Shown here: positions 53,529-62,687 of the stretch, piece by piece
Position numbering within the stretch: position 1 is the stretch's first letter
How the letters are laid out: each line of letters opens with the position of its first letter
Source of the DNA: BPGX01 sp037447455
GTDB lineage: Bacteria > Bacteroidota > Bacteroidia > B-17B0 > Aurantibacillaceae
Assembly: GCA_037447455.1 (NCBI GenBank)
Contig: JBBIGQ010000002.1
Coordinates: 186,001 to 250,000, forward strand
Direction: 5' to 3'
DNA: 64,000 nucleotides
Made by a program: the position numbers and the translations under genes
Notes under the pieces: generated by a model
The model's database searches: none
What the model was told of the DNA's origin: nothing
The model's input: the letters and a program-made list of their open reading frames with translations, nothing else

Positions 53529-54713
53529 TTACTGCACATTTTCAATGAGCATAGCACTTGCACCGCCACCGCCATTGCAAATACCGGCTAATCCATAACG
53601 GGCCTTGTTTTGTTTTAATACATGGATAAGTGTAACAATAATTCTTGCCCCCGAAGCCCCTAATGGATGACCTAATGAAACAGCGCCGCCATTTACATTT
53701 AACTTCTCTAATGGTATGTTCAATAATTTAGCATTTACAAGGGCTACTACCGAAAAGGCCTCGTTGATTTCAAAATAATCTATATCCGAAATTTTTAATC
53801 CTGCTTTTTCAGCTGCAATAGGCATTGCTTTGGAAGGAGTGGTGGTAAACCAAAGAGGTTCTTGCTCTGCATCTGCATACGAACGAATAATGGCTAAGGG
53901 CTTTAATCCTAATTGTTCTGCTTTTTCTTTGCTCATCAATACGACGGCTGCAGCGCCATCATTAATTGTAGAAGCATTAGCCGCAGTAATAGTCCCGTCT
54001 TTTTCAAAAGCGGGCTTAAGTTGTTTCAGTTTTTCAAAGTTGACGTTTTTGTATTCTTCATCCTCAGCAAAAAGGATATTGCCTTTTTTTGTTTGTACTT
54101 CCACCGGCACCACCTCTTCTTTAAACTTCCCGTTTTTCCATGCTTCGGCAGAACGTTGGTAAGACATAATAGCATAATTATCTTGTTCTTCTCTGCTGAA
54201 CTTGTATTGAGTAGCACATGTTTCTGCACAAGATCCCATAATCTTCCCGGAATACACATCTAAAAGACCATCTTTACTAATACCATCTATCAAAGCACTG
54301 TTACCAAATTTAGCACCCCAGCGGTTGGTTTCAACATAGTACGGTGTCATACTCATGGTTTCCATTCCTCCCGCCACAATGACATCGGCATCGCCCAACA
54401 TAATGCTTTGCGCTCCTAACATAATGGATTTCATTCCAGAGGCACAAACTTTGTTGATAGTTGTACAAGGCACATTATCCGGAATACCAGCAAATTTAGC
54501 AGCTTGTCGGGTCGGCGCTTGCCCTACATTGGCTTGTAATACATTCCCCATAAACACTTCCTGCACCTCCTTTGGATTCAGATGAATTTTTTCCAAAGCA
54601 CCCTTGATAGCCACGGCGCCTAATTTGGTAGCAGGTACAGACGATAAACTGCCGCCAAAACTTCCTATTGGTGTTCTTGCTGCCGATACAATATAAACAA
54701 CTTTTCTTTTCAT
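53529..54713 (-). CDS. Acetyl-CoA C-acetyltransferase (thiolase)
   Basis: At 394 residues it is a normal-length thiolase II. The acyl-accepting nucleophile is C90 (TTINKVCASGMKS), with the His in GGAVSLGHPLGASGARI and the second Cys in GICNGGGGASAMLIE at the C-terminus. It condenses two acetyl-CoA or cleaves acetoacetyl-CoA, complementing the hydratase/dehydrogenase fusion at the other end of the window. ATG 54713 is the start: a TTG at 54731 lies inside a perfect -7 box (54728-54736). Confidence 0.94.
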   Translation of the reverse strand: MKRKVVYIVSAARTPIGSFGGSLSSVPATKLGAVAIKGALEKIHLNPKEVQEVFMGNVLQANVGQAPTRQAAKFAGIPDNVPCTTINKVCASGMKSIMLGAQSIMLGDADVIVAGGMETMSMTPYYVETNRWGAKFGNSALIDGISKDGLLDVYSGKIMGSCAETCATQYKFSREEQDNYAIMSYQRSAEAWKNGKFKEEVVPVEVQTKKGNILFAEDEEYKNVNFEKLKQLKPAFEKDGTITAANASTINDGAAAVVLMSKEKAEQLGLKPLAIIRSYADAEQEPLWFTTTPSKAMPIAAEKAGLKISDIDYFEINEAFSVVALVNAKLLNIPLEKLNVNGGAVSLGHPLGASGARIIVTLIHVLKQNKARYGLAGICNGGGGASAMLIENVQ

Positions 54714-54727
54714 AGTATTTATTTTTT

Positions 54728-54736
54728 GCAAAGATA
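54728..54736 (-). promoter_or_regulatory. -7 promoter box of the thiolase gene
   Basis: On the minus strand TATCTTTGC is a perfect TAnnTTTGC match 15 bases before the ATG at 54713. It gives the thiolase its own transcript within the leftward gene series. Confidence 0.6.
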
Positions 54737-54810
54737 GTGAAATATTTACTGTTTTATACTCCGAAATTTTGTTATGCTAGTGATTTATGTCTTTTTGTAT
54801 TTACAATGCT

Positions 54811-55278
54811 CTACACCAATTCCACAATTCTCTCCAACCATTCTTTATCAATTTCATCAAAGGTATTATAGTACACACTATCAATATCTAATACAGCAAT
54901 AATTTGATTATTTTTAAAAACAGGAACAACAATTTCTGATTTTGATGCACTACTACAAGCAATGTGTCCATCAAACTTCTTTACATCCGGCACAACGATT
55001 GTTTTTTCCAATTGCCATGCGGCACCGCATACGCCTTTCCCTTTTTGAATTCTTAAACATCCCAGTGTGCCAATGTAAGGACCTGCTACCAATTCCTTTT
55101 CATTCAAAACTCTGTAAAAGCCAATCCAATAGAAATTGAACGCTTCCTTAATAGCAGAGCAAATGGTAGACATTCGGGCAATACGGTCTGTTTCATGGTC
55201 TAAAATATGTGTGAGTTGTTCGTACAATTCTTTGTATTGATAGGACTTGGTAGAAGTGGTGATTGGAATGTGTTGCAT
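54811..55278 (-). CDS. msrC: GAF-domain protein, free methionine-R-sulfoxide reductase type
   Basis: This 155-residue single-GAF protein matches the fRMsr family: AGPYIGTLGCLRIQKGKGVCG with two Cys, VVPDVKKFDGHIACSSASKS with a third, and SEIVVPVFKNNQIIAVLDIDS. These Cys carry out reduction of free methionine-R-sulfoxide. The start ATG 55278 is 4 bases after the stop of the hydroxylase-like gene; the longer frame from 55317 would begin with TTG inside it. An oxidative-stress repair role is inferred from the family. Confidence 0.85.
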   Translation of the reverse strand: MQHIPITTSTKSYQYKELYEQLTHILDHETDRIARMSTICSAIKEAFNFYWIGFYRVLNEKELVAGPYIGTLGCLRIQKGKGVCGAAWQLEKTIVVPDVKKFDGHIACSSASKSEIVVPVFKNNQIIAVLDIDSVYYNTFDEIDKEWLERIVELV

Positions 55279-55282
55279 CGTT

Positions 55283-56032
55283 TTATTTTTTGAGATAATT
55301 CCGAACCGGAATGGCAAGTTGCAAAAATAATACCATCGGGAAAAGTATATACTTAAAAATTCTTCTTGGGAATTTATACAGAACAGGAAAAAAGTTTCCT
55401 AATTGTTGCAAATAAAAACTTGTGAGAACGGTAGCACAAATGTAATTTTTCTTATGTAGATATTCTGGTCTTAAAACATCAAATAACAGAATGAGCCGTC
55501 TTTCATTGGTTTCATTTTGAACATAATGGGTATAAGCATCTGTAAAAGCCAGCACATGACCCTTTTCCCAATAGCGTTTTTCACCATTGACCGATAAATA
55601 ACAATGTTCTTTTGCCTTTGGGACTTCTAATCCTAAATGACACCGAATAATAGCATTCGTATCACCTTGATGTGGTTTGATGGTTGCATGTGGCTCCAAT
55701 AAATTAAATCCTACATTAACCACATTGTCTATTTTAGAAAGTACCTGCATAGTTTGCGGAAAGTATTTTTGATAATCATACATTTCTACACCCCATACTC
55801 TTAATGAACGTACTTTCCAGGATTTCGGCCGTTCCACCATTGTTACATTAAACTGTGCCTCCATTTCTTGCTGCGCAATAAAATTCAACAGTTCTAAATA
55901 TATTATTTCTGTATTTTCCTGTAACTCCTTAATCCCTTTAAGAGCACTCACTTCTTCAAAACAGGACTCCACTCCCTGATATTCTTTGTTATCATGCAGA
56001 CTAAACCAAAGAAGATATTTGGTTTTTTTCAT
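55283..56032 (-). CDS. Aspartyl/asparaginyl beta-hydroxylase domain protein
   Basis: This 249-residue protein has the Asp_Arg_Hydrox double-stranded beta-helix core: NLLEPHATIKPHQGD (iron-binding His with the following Asp), AIIRCHLGLEVP, and AYTHYVQNETNERRLILLFDV (distal His and the 2-oxoglutarate-binding Arg pair). Such Fe(II)/2-oxoglutarate dioxygenases hydroxylate protein side chains or lipid A acyl chains (LpxO). Its substrate is unknown. The C-terminal 40 residues are hydrophobic and basic and could associate with the membrane. Its ATG shares a base with the stop of the OmpA-domain gene. Confidence 0.82.
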   Translation of the reverse strand: MKKTKYLLWFSLHDNKEYQGVESCFEEVSALKGIKELQENTEIIYLELLNFIAQQEMEAQFNVTMVERPKSWKVRSLRVWGVEMYDYQKYFPQTMQVLSKIDNVVNVGFNLLEPHATIKPHQGDTNAIIRCHLGLEVPKAKEHCYLSVNGEKRYWEKGHVLAFTDAYTHYVQNETNERRLILLFDVLRPEYLHKKNYICATVLTSFYLQQLGNFFPVLYKFPRRIFKYILFPMVLFLQLAIPVRNYLKK

Positions 56033-58710
56033 TAATTTTTTATTTCGCTGGCTGTTTTGTCCACAATTTTAAACTCTGTCCGTCTGTTTACAGCGTGTTC
56101 TTCTTCTGTACAGAGGACGTTGTTTCCACATTTATTCAATAATTTTTTTTCACCATAGCCAATGGCTTTTAATCTTGATTTGTCAATATCATTCAAAATT
56201 AAATAATCCACAACAAACTGTGCTCTTTTTTGTGAGAGTTTTAAATTATAATTGTCATCGGCACGGCTATCGGTGTGTGAACTGATTTCTACGTGCAAAT
56301 TCTGATTGTTTTTTAATATCTGCACAACTTTATCCAGTATCCTTTTTCCTGCTTCGTCAAACTTATATTCATTCAGTGCATAATTGATGTTTTCTATCAC
56401 CGTAATACTGTCCTTCTTTTTAGCATTTTTTAAATTCAACACTTTCAACCATGGATCATCCACTGTATATTGAGAAAGTGTAGTTTTCTCCAGATCCAAC
56501 AATTCAATCTTAAATTCACCACCCAATCCTCTTACCAGCCGTTTAATCACTCTATTTTTACTATCCGTAATTAAAATAACATCTAAATTTTTCAATTTAT
56601 CGTTATTCTCATCAATGTCAAAGGACACGCCGTTTTTAAATTTCAGGTTTTCTATCGCAAACATACCGCTTTCATCTGTTTTAATAGTTTGTAAAACGTC
56701 CTTGTCATCTACTACATTCACTTCTACGTTAGATAGTGGATTGAGCTTAATATCTTTTAAATATCCTTTCAAATTAAATATCAAATCCTTATCAGATAAT
56801 TCCATTTCTTTTAAGACAACTTTATCTGCCTGAAGCAGTTCAAATTGAAACGGTTGATTGGGATTGTACAAAAAGGACTTAATTTCTTTACCTACTTTAT
56901 TGGTTAAAATTAACTTAGTACCAGGTGAAAGGTTTAAATCTTTATCCTCAAACGTTATTAAATAATTTTGATCGTACTCTAAGTACTTAAATACAAAGGC
57001 ACCAAATTCATTGGTAGTAGCAGTGTCAATAATATCTCCGGAAGGTGTTTTAATAATAATTTTCACGTTTTTAAGTGGCAAACTGCTATTGCCGGCTATT
57101 AGAAAATTTCCGGACAATGTCAAATCGCCATCTCCTTTTAAATCTTCAATCTTATATTTTTCATAAGGTAAGAGTTTGAACACAAATTCTTCGTCCTTTA
57201 ATTTTTTACTCACGCGAATAATTTTTTCGTCTTTGGCCATATAAAAACGAGCTTTACCCTTAAATTCAGGCGTCTCATCATCTACCTGCACCAGATAATT
57301 TTGCTTGTAATCTAAGTAATTAAACACAAAATTACCGTTGACATCAGTAGTCGTTGAATCTATCTTTTTACCCACCGCATCCAGTAAATATACCTTGACA
57401 TTCTTGGCGGGATCATTGAGATTTTCAGTTAATAAAATTTTCCCATCAATTTTCATTGATAAATTTCTGTACTTAAATGAATAAATATCATCTTTTCCTT
57501 TTCCGCCGGGCCTGTTGGAAGAAAAATAACCAGTAGAATCAGAAGTAAATATAATTGCAAAGTCGTCATAACTGCTATTTAATAGTAAACTTTCCATTCG
57601 GTCTAAAATCCATATTCCTTCTTTTTGTTGGGCAGAAAAAATATCTATCCCTCCTAAACCGGGCAAACCATCAGATGAGAAAAACAACTTACCATCTTTT
57701 CGTATGTATGGAAACATTTCTTTTCCACTAGTATTGACATCACCGCCAAGATTAACGGGCTTACTCCAGCTATTACCTTCTCTTTTACACACCCATATAT
57801 CGGTTTGACCAAATCCGCCGGGTATGTCGGACACAAAAAACAAGGTATTGCCATCCGCTCCATAACAAGCATGAGCGGTGTTGTAATCGTTGCTGTTGTA
57901 TTCAAACGGGCGTATGTTTTTAATTTTTCCTTTGACATAATCGGCCATATATAATTTAGCTGTGTTGAGGTTTTTGGTTGGATTGTAAATAGTACGGGTA
58001 AAAATGATTTCTTTACCATCCGGCGAGAAAGTGATTGGTCCATCATAAGCATAATCCTGATTGAGTTTAGAAGAAAAGTTTTTCTCTTTTTTCTTTACAA
58101 CATCATATTCGTAAATATCAAAAAAATACCCGTTGTCATAATTACTATGAATGTCGTCAAACATTTCAGGAACTTTCGTTTCTTTAATAAACAACAACTT
58201 ATCCTTTAAAACGCCGGCTATAAATTCCGTTTTTTCTGTATTGAGATCATCTAATGCCTGAATATCATATTCTTTGGGCTTGGTTAAGATATTTCGGATG
58301 TCAGAACATGCTTTCAGCGCATTTTTAGCCGCCACATTATTAGGATTGGTTTCCAAAAAAGCATAGTATAGTTTGATGGCTTCTGTATATTTTTCTTTAA
58401 TTTTTAAGGTATTGGCATATAAGTATAAAAATTCATTATTTGAGGGCTGTGCATTTTGTTGATAGGCCTTAGTAAAATAATCGTATGCTTGTTCGTATTG
58501 ACCAATGTTGTAATAACTTGCTGCTATTTTGTACAACAATTCTGCGTTAGTACTGTTTTTTTTCAATTCTTTTTCATAATATCGGATAGCGATGCCATAC
58601 ATTTTTTTTGAAAAATATTTGTCGCCCTTGGGTTCTTGAGAATACGCCCAACTGCTCTGGCTTAAGCTTATTATCAGTAGTAACAATAATATTATTTTTC
58701 TCTTCATCAT
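56032..58710 (-). CDS. PorE-like protein: TPR, PD40 propeller, regulatory domains and OmpA C-terminus
   Basis: The 892-residue protein starts with a signal peptide (KIILLLLLIISLSQSSWAYS). TPR repeats span about 30-140 and PD40-type propeller blades about 190-430 (ITFSPDGKEIIFTRT, GGFGQTDIWVCKREGNSW, LGGIDIFSAQQKEG). Three beta-sandwich repeats (about 430-740, each with a NVKVYLLD- or NVKIIIKT-like strand and a T.T..NG.FVF core) follow. The C-terminal OmpA peptidoglycan-binding domain is about 770-880 (ISSHTDSRADDNYNLKLSQ, IGYGEKKLLNKC). This is the architecture of PorE, which links the type IX system to peptidoglycan. It lies directly downstream of a PorP/SprF gene. Two ATGs (58710, 58707) can start it. 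Confidence 0.88.
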   Translation of the reverse strand: MMKRKIILLLLLIISLSQSSWAYSQEPKGDKYFSKKMYGIAIRYYEKELKKNSTNAELLYKIAASYYNIGQYEQAYDYFTKAYQQNAQPSNNEFLYLYANTLKIKEKYTEAIKLYYAFLETNPNNVAAKNALKACSDIRNILTKPKEYDIQALDDLNTEKTEFIAGVLKDKLLFIKETKVPEMFDDIHSNYDNGYFFDIYEYDVVKKKEKNFSSKLNQDYAYDGPITFSPDGKEIIFTRTIYNPTKNLNTAKLYMADYVKGKIKNIRPFEYNSNDYNTAHACYGADGNTLFFVSDIPGGFGQTDIWVCKREGNSWSKPVNLGGDVNTSGKEMFPYIRKDGKLFFSSDGLPGLGGIDIFSAQQKEGIWILDRMESLLLNSSYDDFAIIFTSDSTGYFSSNRPGGKGKDDIYSFKYRNLSMKIDGKILLTENLNDPAKNVKVYLLDAVGKKIDSTTTDVNGNFVFNYLDYKQNYLVQVDDETPEFKGKARFYMAKDEKIIRVSKKLKDEEFVFKLLPYEKYKIEDLKGDGDLTLSGNFLIAGNSSLPLKNVKIIIKTPSGDIIDTATTNEFGAFVFKYLEYDQNYLITFEDKDLNLSPGTKLILTNKVGKEIKSFLYNPNQPFQFELLQADKVVLKEMELSDKDLIFNLKGYLKDIKLNPLSNVEVNVVDDKDVLQTIKTDESGMFAIENLKFKNGVSFDIDENNDKLKNLDVILITDSKNRVIKRLVRGLGGEFKIELLDLEKTTLSQYTVDDPWLKVLNLKNAKKKDSITVIENINYALNEYKFDEAGKRILDKVVQILKNNQNLHVEISSHTDSRADDNYNLKLSQKRAQFVVDYLILNDIDKSRLKAIGYGEKKLLNKCGNNVLCTEEEHAVNRRTEFKIVDKTASEIKN

Positions 58711-58762
58711 TTTCTTTTTCAGTATTTTTTAAAGTAGTTATGTACCATCCAAAATTCGTATC

Positions 58763-59710
58763 TTATAAGAATCTTGGATTAATCACAGCGGTATTGTTTT
58801 TAGGACGAATGTCCCATCCTATCATGATTTCATGTGTGCCGCCCAATGCTCTCTTAGTACCTGCCCCCAGATCATACGAGTATCCAATCCTCAATTGTCT
58901 GGTAATGATAATTTGAGTCAGCAACCCGCCGCCATAATCCTCTCTTACAAAAACACCTAGCCAGATTCGGTTTTTAATTAAAGCGTTTAAAGATAAATCA
59001 CTTTTATATCTGCTCCATGCCCACTGTTGTAAGTAATTTACATTCAACAAAAAATTTTCATTGATGTAAAATGATTTTCCAAGAATAAAGAATCCGTGAG
59101 GAATCAGTGTATAAACCACACTGCTTGTTCCTCCGGCCATAGCAAAACTGCTATTGATAATCCTGGCCTGATTTAAATGTGTGAAGCTAAATCCACCATA
59201 AAATGACCGGGTGTATAAATAAAATCCTGCATCCACATCCAGTACTGTTTTTTGATAACTGTTAAGCAGTATAAAACTATTATCGTTGAGGTCCTTGTAT
59301 TCGGTTTTATTCAGATTAAATTGATAATTGATAGCGCCGGCACGGGCACCAAAAGACAATTTCCATTTGGAAGATAGAGGAAGAATATAAGAAACGCTGG
59401 CATAAGCCGCCGAGGTGTTTCGTGCTCCGATTCTATCATTCATAGCCGCTATACCATAGCCCAGTCGGTATTTTTTTATCGGTGCATGTACTGATAAATA
59501 ACCCGTTTGGGGAGCACCTGGAAAACTTACCCATTGATTTCTCAATGATCCTGTTACCGCAATTGCTTCCCGTGTGCCGCCATAAGCAGGATTGATAATG
59601 TATGGATTAAACAAATACATATTGTATTGTGGATCCTGCTGGGCGTTTATTGTATTAAAACAATTCGCCACAAAACCGAAAAATAAAACTACTACTAATT
59701 TTAATTTCAT
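58763..59710 (-). CDS. PorP/SprF family type IX secretion membrane protein
   Basis: The start ATG 59710 gives a signal peptide (MKLKLVVVLFFGFVANCFN, cleavage near INAQ) and a 315-residue barrel. The family opening DPQYNMYLFNPYIINPAYGG (about 27-46) and VTGSLRNQWVSFPGAPQTG are clear, and strand-like aromatic segments run to the end. A longer frame from 59806 adds a charged leader and is rejected. PorP/SprF proteins tether type B T9SS cargo at the cell surface. It follows the CHU_C-domain gene and precedes the OmpA-domain gene, the usual order for such clusters. Confidence 0.93.
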   Translation of the reverse strand: MKLKLVVVLFFGFVANCFNTINAQQDPQYNMYLFNPYIINPAYGGTREAIAVTGSLRNQWVSFPGAPQTGYLSVHAPIKKYRLGYGIAAMNDRIGARNTSAAYASVSYILPLSSKWKLSFGARAGAINYQFNLNKTEYKDLNDNSFILLNSYQKTVLDVDAGFYLYTRSFYGGFSFTHLNQARIINSSFAMAGGTSSVVYTLIPHGFFILGKSFYINENFLLNVNYLQQWAWSRYKSDLSLNALIKNRIWLGVFVREDYGGGLLTQIIITRQLRIGYSYDLGAGTKRALGGTHEIMIGWDIRPKNNTAVINPRFL

Positions 59711-59822
59711 CCCTTGTTTCTGAAAAATAAAAGATAACGTCTTTCCGTAATTAACATTGGTGTTGTAATAAGCAAATAATTTTTTTTCAATTGTGTAAAA
59801 CTTCATAAATGATTATCAAAAG

Positions 59823-60608
59823 TTATTTTTCTCCTATTAGTTCTATAAAACCTTTTAGGATATTTTTATTTTTTCCATCAAGGTCAATTAAATAATAATA
59901 GGTGCCAGCCGGAACGGTAATAGGATATTTTTTGCTTCCCCAAGTGTTTTCCTGATTATCGTAATTTTCAATATACATTACTTCCTGCCCCCAGCGATTA
60001 AATATATACACAATATTGTCAGGATATTCTTCAATGTTTTCTATAAAGAATTGATCATTCTGCCCATCTCCATTGGGGCTGATATAGGTGAATACTTTAA
60101 TCTTGCACGGTTCAGAAGAAGGAGATATGACAAGATTATTAAGTATTACAGTATCTAATGGTTGAGTGCCATCGTAAGCAATAATCATCACACTGTAAGT
60201 GCCGGGTGCAAGATTGTACAAGGCACCGCAGTCATTTGTGGGGCAGAGCGTATCATTCCAGAACAATTGATAATTCAAAGATTGAGGGACAATGCCCGTA
60301 TGAGATTTACTCAGCACTATGCTACCGTCTTCTTTACCCACACAGGAAACAGGGGTGATAGTATAATTTGCTAATAAATTAAATTTTCCTGCATCGGGCT
60401 GCAAAAAGCCCTGAGTGATGATGTTATTACTATTTGAAATGGTGTTAATAACTGTTTCTCCAATATTGTAATACAAGTACACATTGCCTACATTCCCTTC
60501 TCCCCCACAGGTATTGATAACAAAAGGAGAAATGGTTTGAGAGAATATTGAATAAGGCATATATGCAATAAGCATTAAAATCAATATCATTTTTTTTATA
60601 TTCATCAT
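59823..60608 (-). CDS. Secreted protein with gliding motility-associated C-terminal (CHU_C, type B) domain
   Basis: This 261-residue protein has a signal peptide (KKMILILMLIAYMPYSIFS) and a Cys-containing beta-rich middle resembling SprB-like repeats (SCVGKEDGSIVLS, LYNLAPGTYSVMI). The C-terminal type B sorting domain shows TYISPNGDGQNDQFFI, VYIFNRWGQEVMYIENYD and VPAGTYYYLIDLDG. It should be exported through the type IX system and attached via the PorP/SprF protein encoded next. I start it at ATG 60608, with 60605 and 60638 as alternatives. It is short for a CHU_C cargo, most of which are over 500 residues. Confidence 0.87.
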   Translation of the reverse strand: MMNIKKMILILMLIAYMPYSIFSQTISPFVINTCGGEGNVGNVYLYYNIGETVINTISNSNNIITQGFLQPDAGKFNLLANYTITPVSCVGKEDGSIVLSKSHTGIVPQSLNYQLFWNDTLCPTNDCGALYNLAPGTYSVMIIAYDGTQPLDTVILNNLVISPSSEPCKIKVFTYISPNGDGQNDQFFIENIEEYPDNIVYIFNRWGQEVMYIENYDNQENTWGSKKYPITVPAGTYYYLIDLDGKNKNILKGFIELIGEK

Positions 60609-60673
60609 GATAAAACCTCTTGCGGATTTTCTAAACATATTTTTTTAATTTATTAAATATTCATAGCCACTGT

Positions 60674-62659
60674 TTAATCTGTTTCTAACTTTTGATAAAC
60701 CACTAAAATTTTCCCTAAGCGAATGTTGCCAGGATCGTATGGTAACCGAACTCTAAAATAATAAGCATGCGTAGAAGGGGCATACAAAATATTCAGAGCA
60801 GTAAGAGACAACTCTTGTATAGTGGGTGAAGTTCCGCTACTTAATGTTGCCAGGTTAGTTGCATTACCATAAGCGGTAGATGTACTAAAATCATTACGCC
60901 ACAATTGGCATGTAATAGAGTAAGTACTATTATCATATACGTAAGCATAAATGGCAGTAATGGTACAGTTAGAAGGAAGTATAAGAGGTGCGTCATAATA
61001 ACAAGCAAAACCTGATATTAGAGCAATAGTTCCTCCGGGAACAGGGCCAATATTCCCGGTAACTGCTGTATAACTGCATGCCGGTGATTCTTCATGAAAT
61101 GCAAATGGAGATATAGACATTGTATAGGTTTTTGGAGAGGTATATTTGTAAGCATTGGTGGCTGGGATATCTACATCACCTGCTACGGAAAGTAGACTTG
61201 TTGGTGAAAGTGTTCCTATACCTACATTTCCTTGTTCAAAAACGGCTGTTGTGGTTCCATTGCCGACTGCTTTGAATGCCATAGAGCCAGTAGTAGTCCC
61301 GTTGGTTATAGCAAAAAGTGCCGGTTGATTGTTAAAAGGGTTTGCTACTTCAAACCTACCGGCCTGCCCAGTACCTATTGTTCTAGCTAAAAATGCTTCT
61401 TTTGAATTGGTAGAGATATTGATTTCAAAATCTCCTGCCCGACCATTACCATTATTTACGGCGTGCACGGCATTGTTCGTATTGGCATTATTATCCAAGT
61501 AAAAGAAGCCCGCTTCACCAGTTGAATTATTGTAAGAAAAAATATTTGGAACAGTGCCAGAAGATACAATATGCAATGGATTAGTGGGTGTTAAAACTCC
61601 TATTCCAATATTCCCATTACTGGCAATACGCATCCGTTCAAGGTTGGATGTTTTGAATACAAGATCCTTGGCGTCTGTCGTGCCGAGAAAGCTTGTTGGC
61701 GGATTAGTACCACTATTGCCGAATAAAGCCCATGCATTGTTTTTAATATCAATCATTGCTGTATCGGATGCAGAACCCTGATTGATAGTAAGGGTTATTA
61801 TGCCAGTAGTATTTGAAGTAGCTGATAACGAAGGGGCAGGAACACTGAGATTAAAATTATTGCCCGTTGTTGGTGATATAGCAGCAATACCGGATGGGGT
61901 TATCGTTATATTACTGGCCGGAAAGCTTAAGGTTTTCGTACTGGTAGCAGTGCCTTGTGATACGCTTATCGTTGCCTGCGAACTGCCGTTGATAACATTT
62001 AAACTTGGTGCATCTACATGCACCGTAAAAGCATTACCACTAGACGGTGTAACGCTTGCAATACCCGATGAAAACATAGAAACAGTAGTGGGGGGCGTTG
62101 GTGGAAAACTAATAGATGTGGTCGCCGTATTACTTCCCTGTGTCAATGTAAAAGTGGCACCTGTAGAAGTACTGCTGGAAGTAAATGTAAACGGCGGTGC
62201 ATTCGCAGTAGAGTATGAACCTAACGCATAACTTGAATTGTAACTAGTGTTCGCACTGTAAGAGTTTTTCGCATACAAAGCGTAAGGCACGGATAGCAGT
62301 TGTTGTGTGCCAACATAAGTATACGATGTACCACCCGTAGGATCCATTTGTACTTCCAAAAAGTAAGGCCCGTTTGACCAATCAATGCTTTGAAACTGTG
62401 TGGGATTGTTTTTCCCTATCTCTAATGTAAACAACCCTAAACTATTGGTAGTGGTAGCGTGTGTTTCTGTAAAAACGGGGTTCCCACTCATACTGCCCTG
62501 ATGAATAATAAATTGGATACCTATCGGTTGAACTGATAAAATGTTTCCGCTGGCATCCCGGGCTATCCCTTGATAGCTAATGGTTTGAGGGGGAGATGTT
62601 TGAGAAAAACATAATTGTAAACTTAAAAATGTTAGTATAAAAAATTGTAACTTTTTCAT
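60674..62659 (-). CDS. Tail-fibre-like secreted surface protein
   Basis: This 661-residue product has a signal peptide (MKKLQFFILTFLSLQLCFS) followed by the family opening SPPQTISYQGIARDASGN and TYVGTQQLLSVPYALYAKN. Residues about 145-300 contain three related Thr/Ser-rich beta repeats (each with a TLTQGS-, ISVSQGT- or LTINQGS-like core). SNLERMRIASNGNIGIG and PTNPLHIVSSG mark the fibre-type repeats, and a beta-sandwich C-terminal domain ends it. Such proteins are thought to form surface fibres or adhesins. A box like TACTATTGC (62672-62680) precedes it. A paralogue lies immediately upstream. Confidence 0.85.
   Translation of the reverse strand: MKKLQFFILTFLSLQLCFSQTSPPQTISYQGIARDASGNILSVQPIGIQFIIHQGSMSGNPVFTETHATTTNSLGLFTLEIGKNNPTQFQSIDWSNGPYFLEVQMDPTGGTSYTYVGTQQLLSVPYALYAKNSYSANTSYNSSYALGSYSTANAPPFTFTSSSTSTGATFTLTQGSNTATTSISFPPTPPTTVSMFSSGIASVTPSSGNAFTVHVDAPSLNVINGSSQATISVSQGTATSTKTLSFPASNITITPSGIAAISPTTGNNFNLSVPAPSLSATSNTTGIITLTINQGSASDTAMIDIKNNAWALFGNSGTNPPTSFLGTTDAKDLVFKTSNLERMRIASNGNIGIGVLTPTNPLHIVSSGTVPNIFSYNNSTGEAGFFYLDNNANTNNAVHAVNNGNGRAGDFEINISTNSKEAFLARTIGTGQAGRFEVANPFNNQPALFAITNGTTTGSMAFKAVGNGTTTAVFEQGNVGIGTLSPTSLLSVAGDVDIPATNAYKYTSPKTYTMSISPFAFHEESPACSYTAVTGNIGPVPGGTIALISGFACYYDAPLILPSNCTITAIYAYVYDNSTYSITCQLWRNDFSTSTAYGNATNLATLSSGTSPTIQELSLTALNILYAPSTHAYYFRVRLPYDPGNIRLGKILVVYQKLETD
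62286..62321 (-). repeat. Exact 36-base duplication shared by two tandem surface-protein genes
   Basis: These 36 bases are identical to 63965-64000 and encode the VGTQQLLSVPYAL segment in both paralogues. The match reaches the window edge and may extend further. Confidence 0.75.
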
Positions 62660-62687
62660 AATTTATTTTTTGCAATAGTACAAAAAA

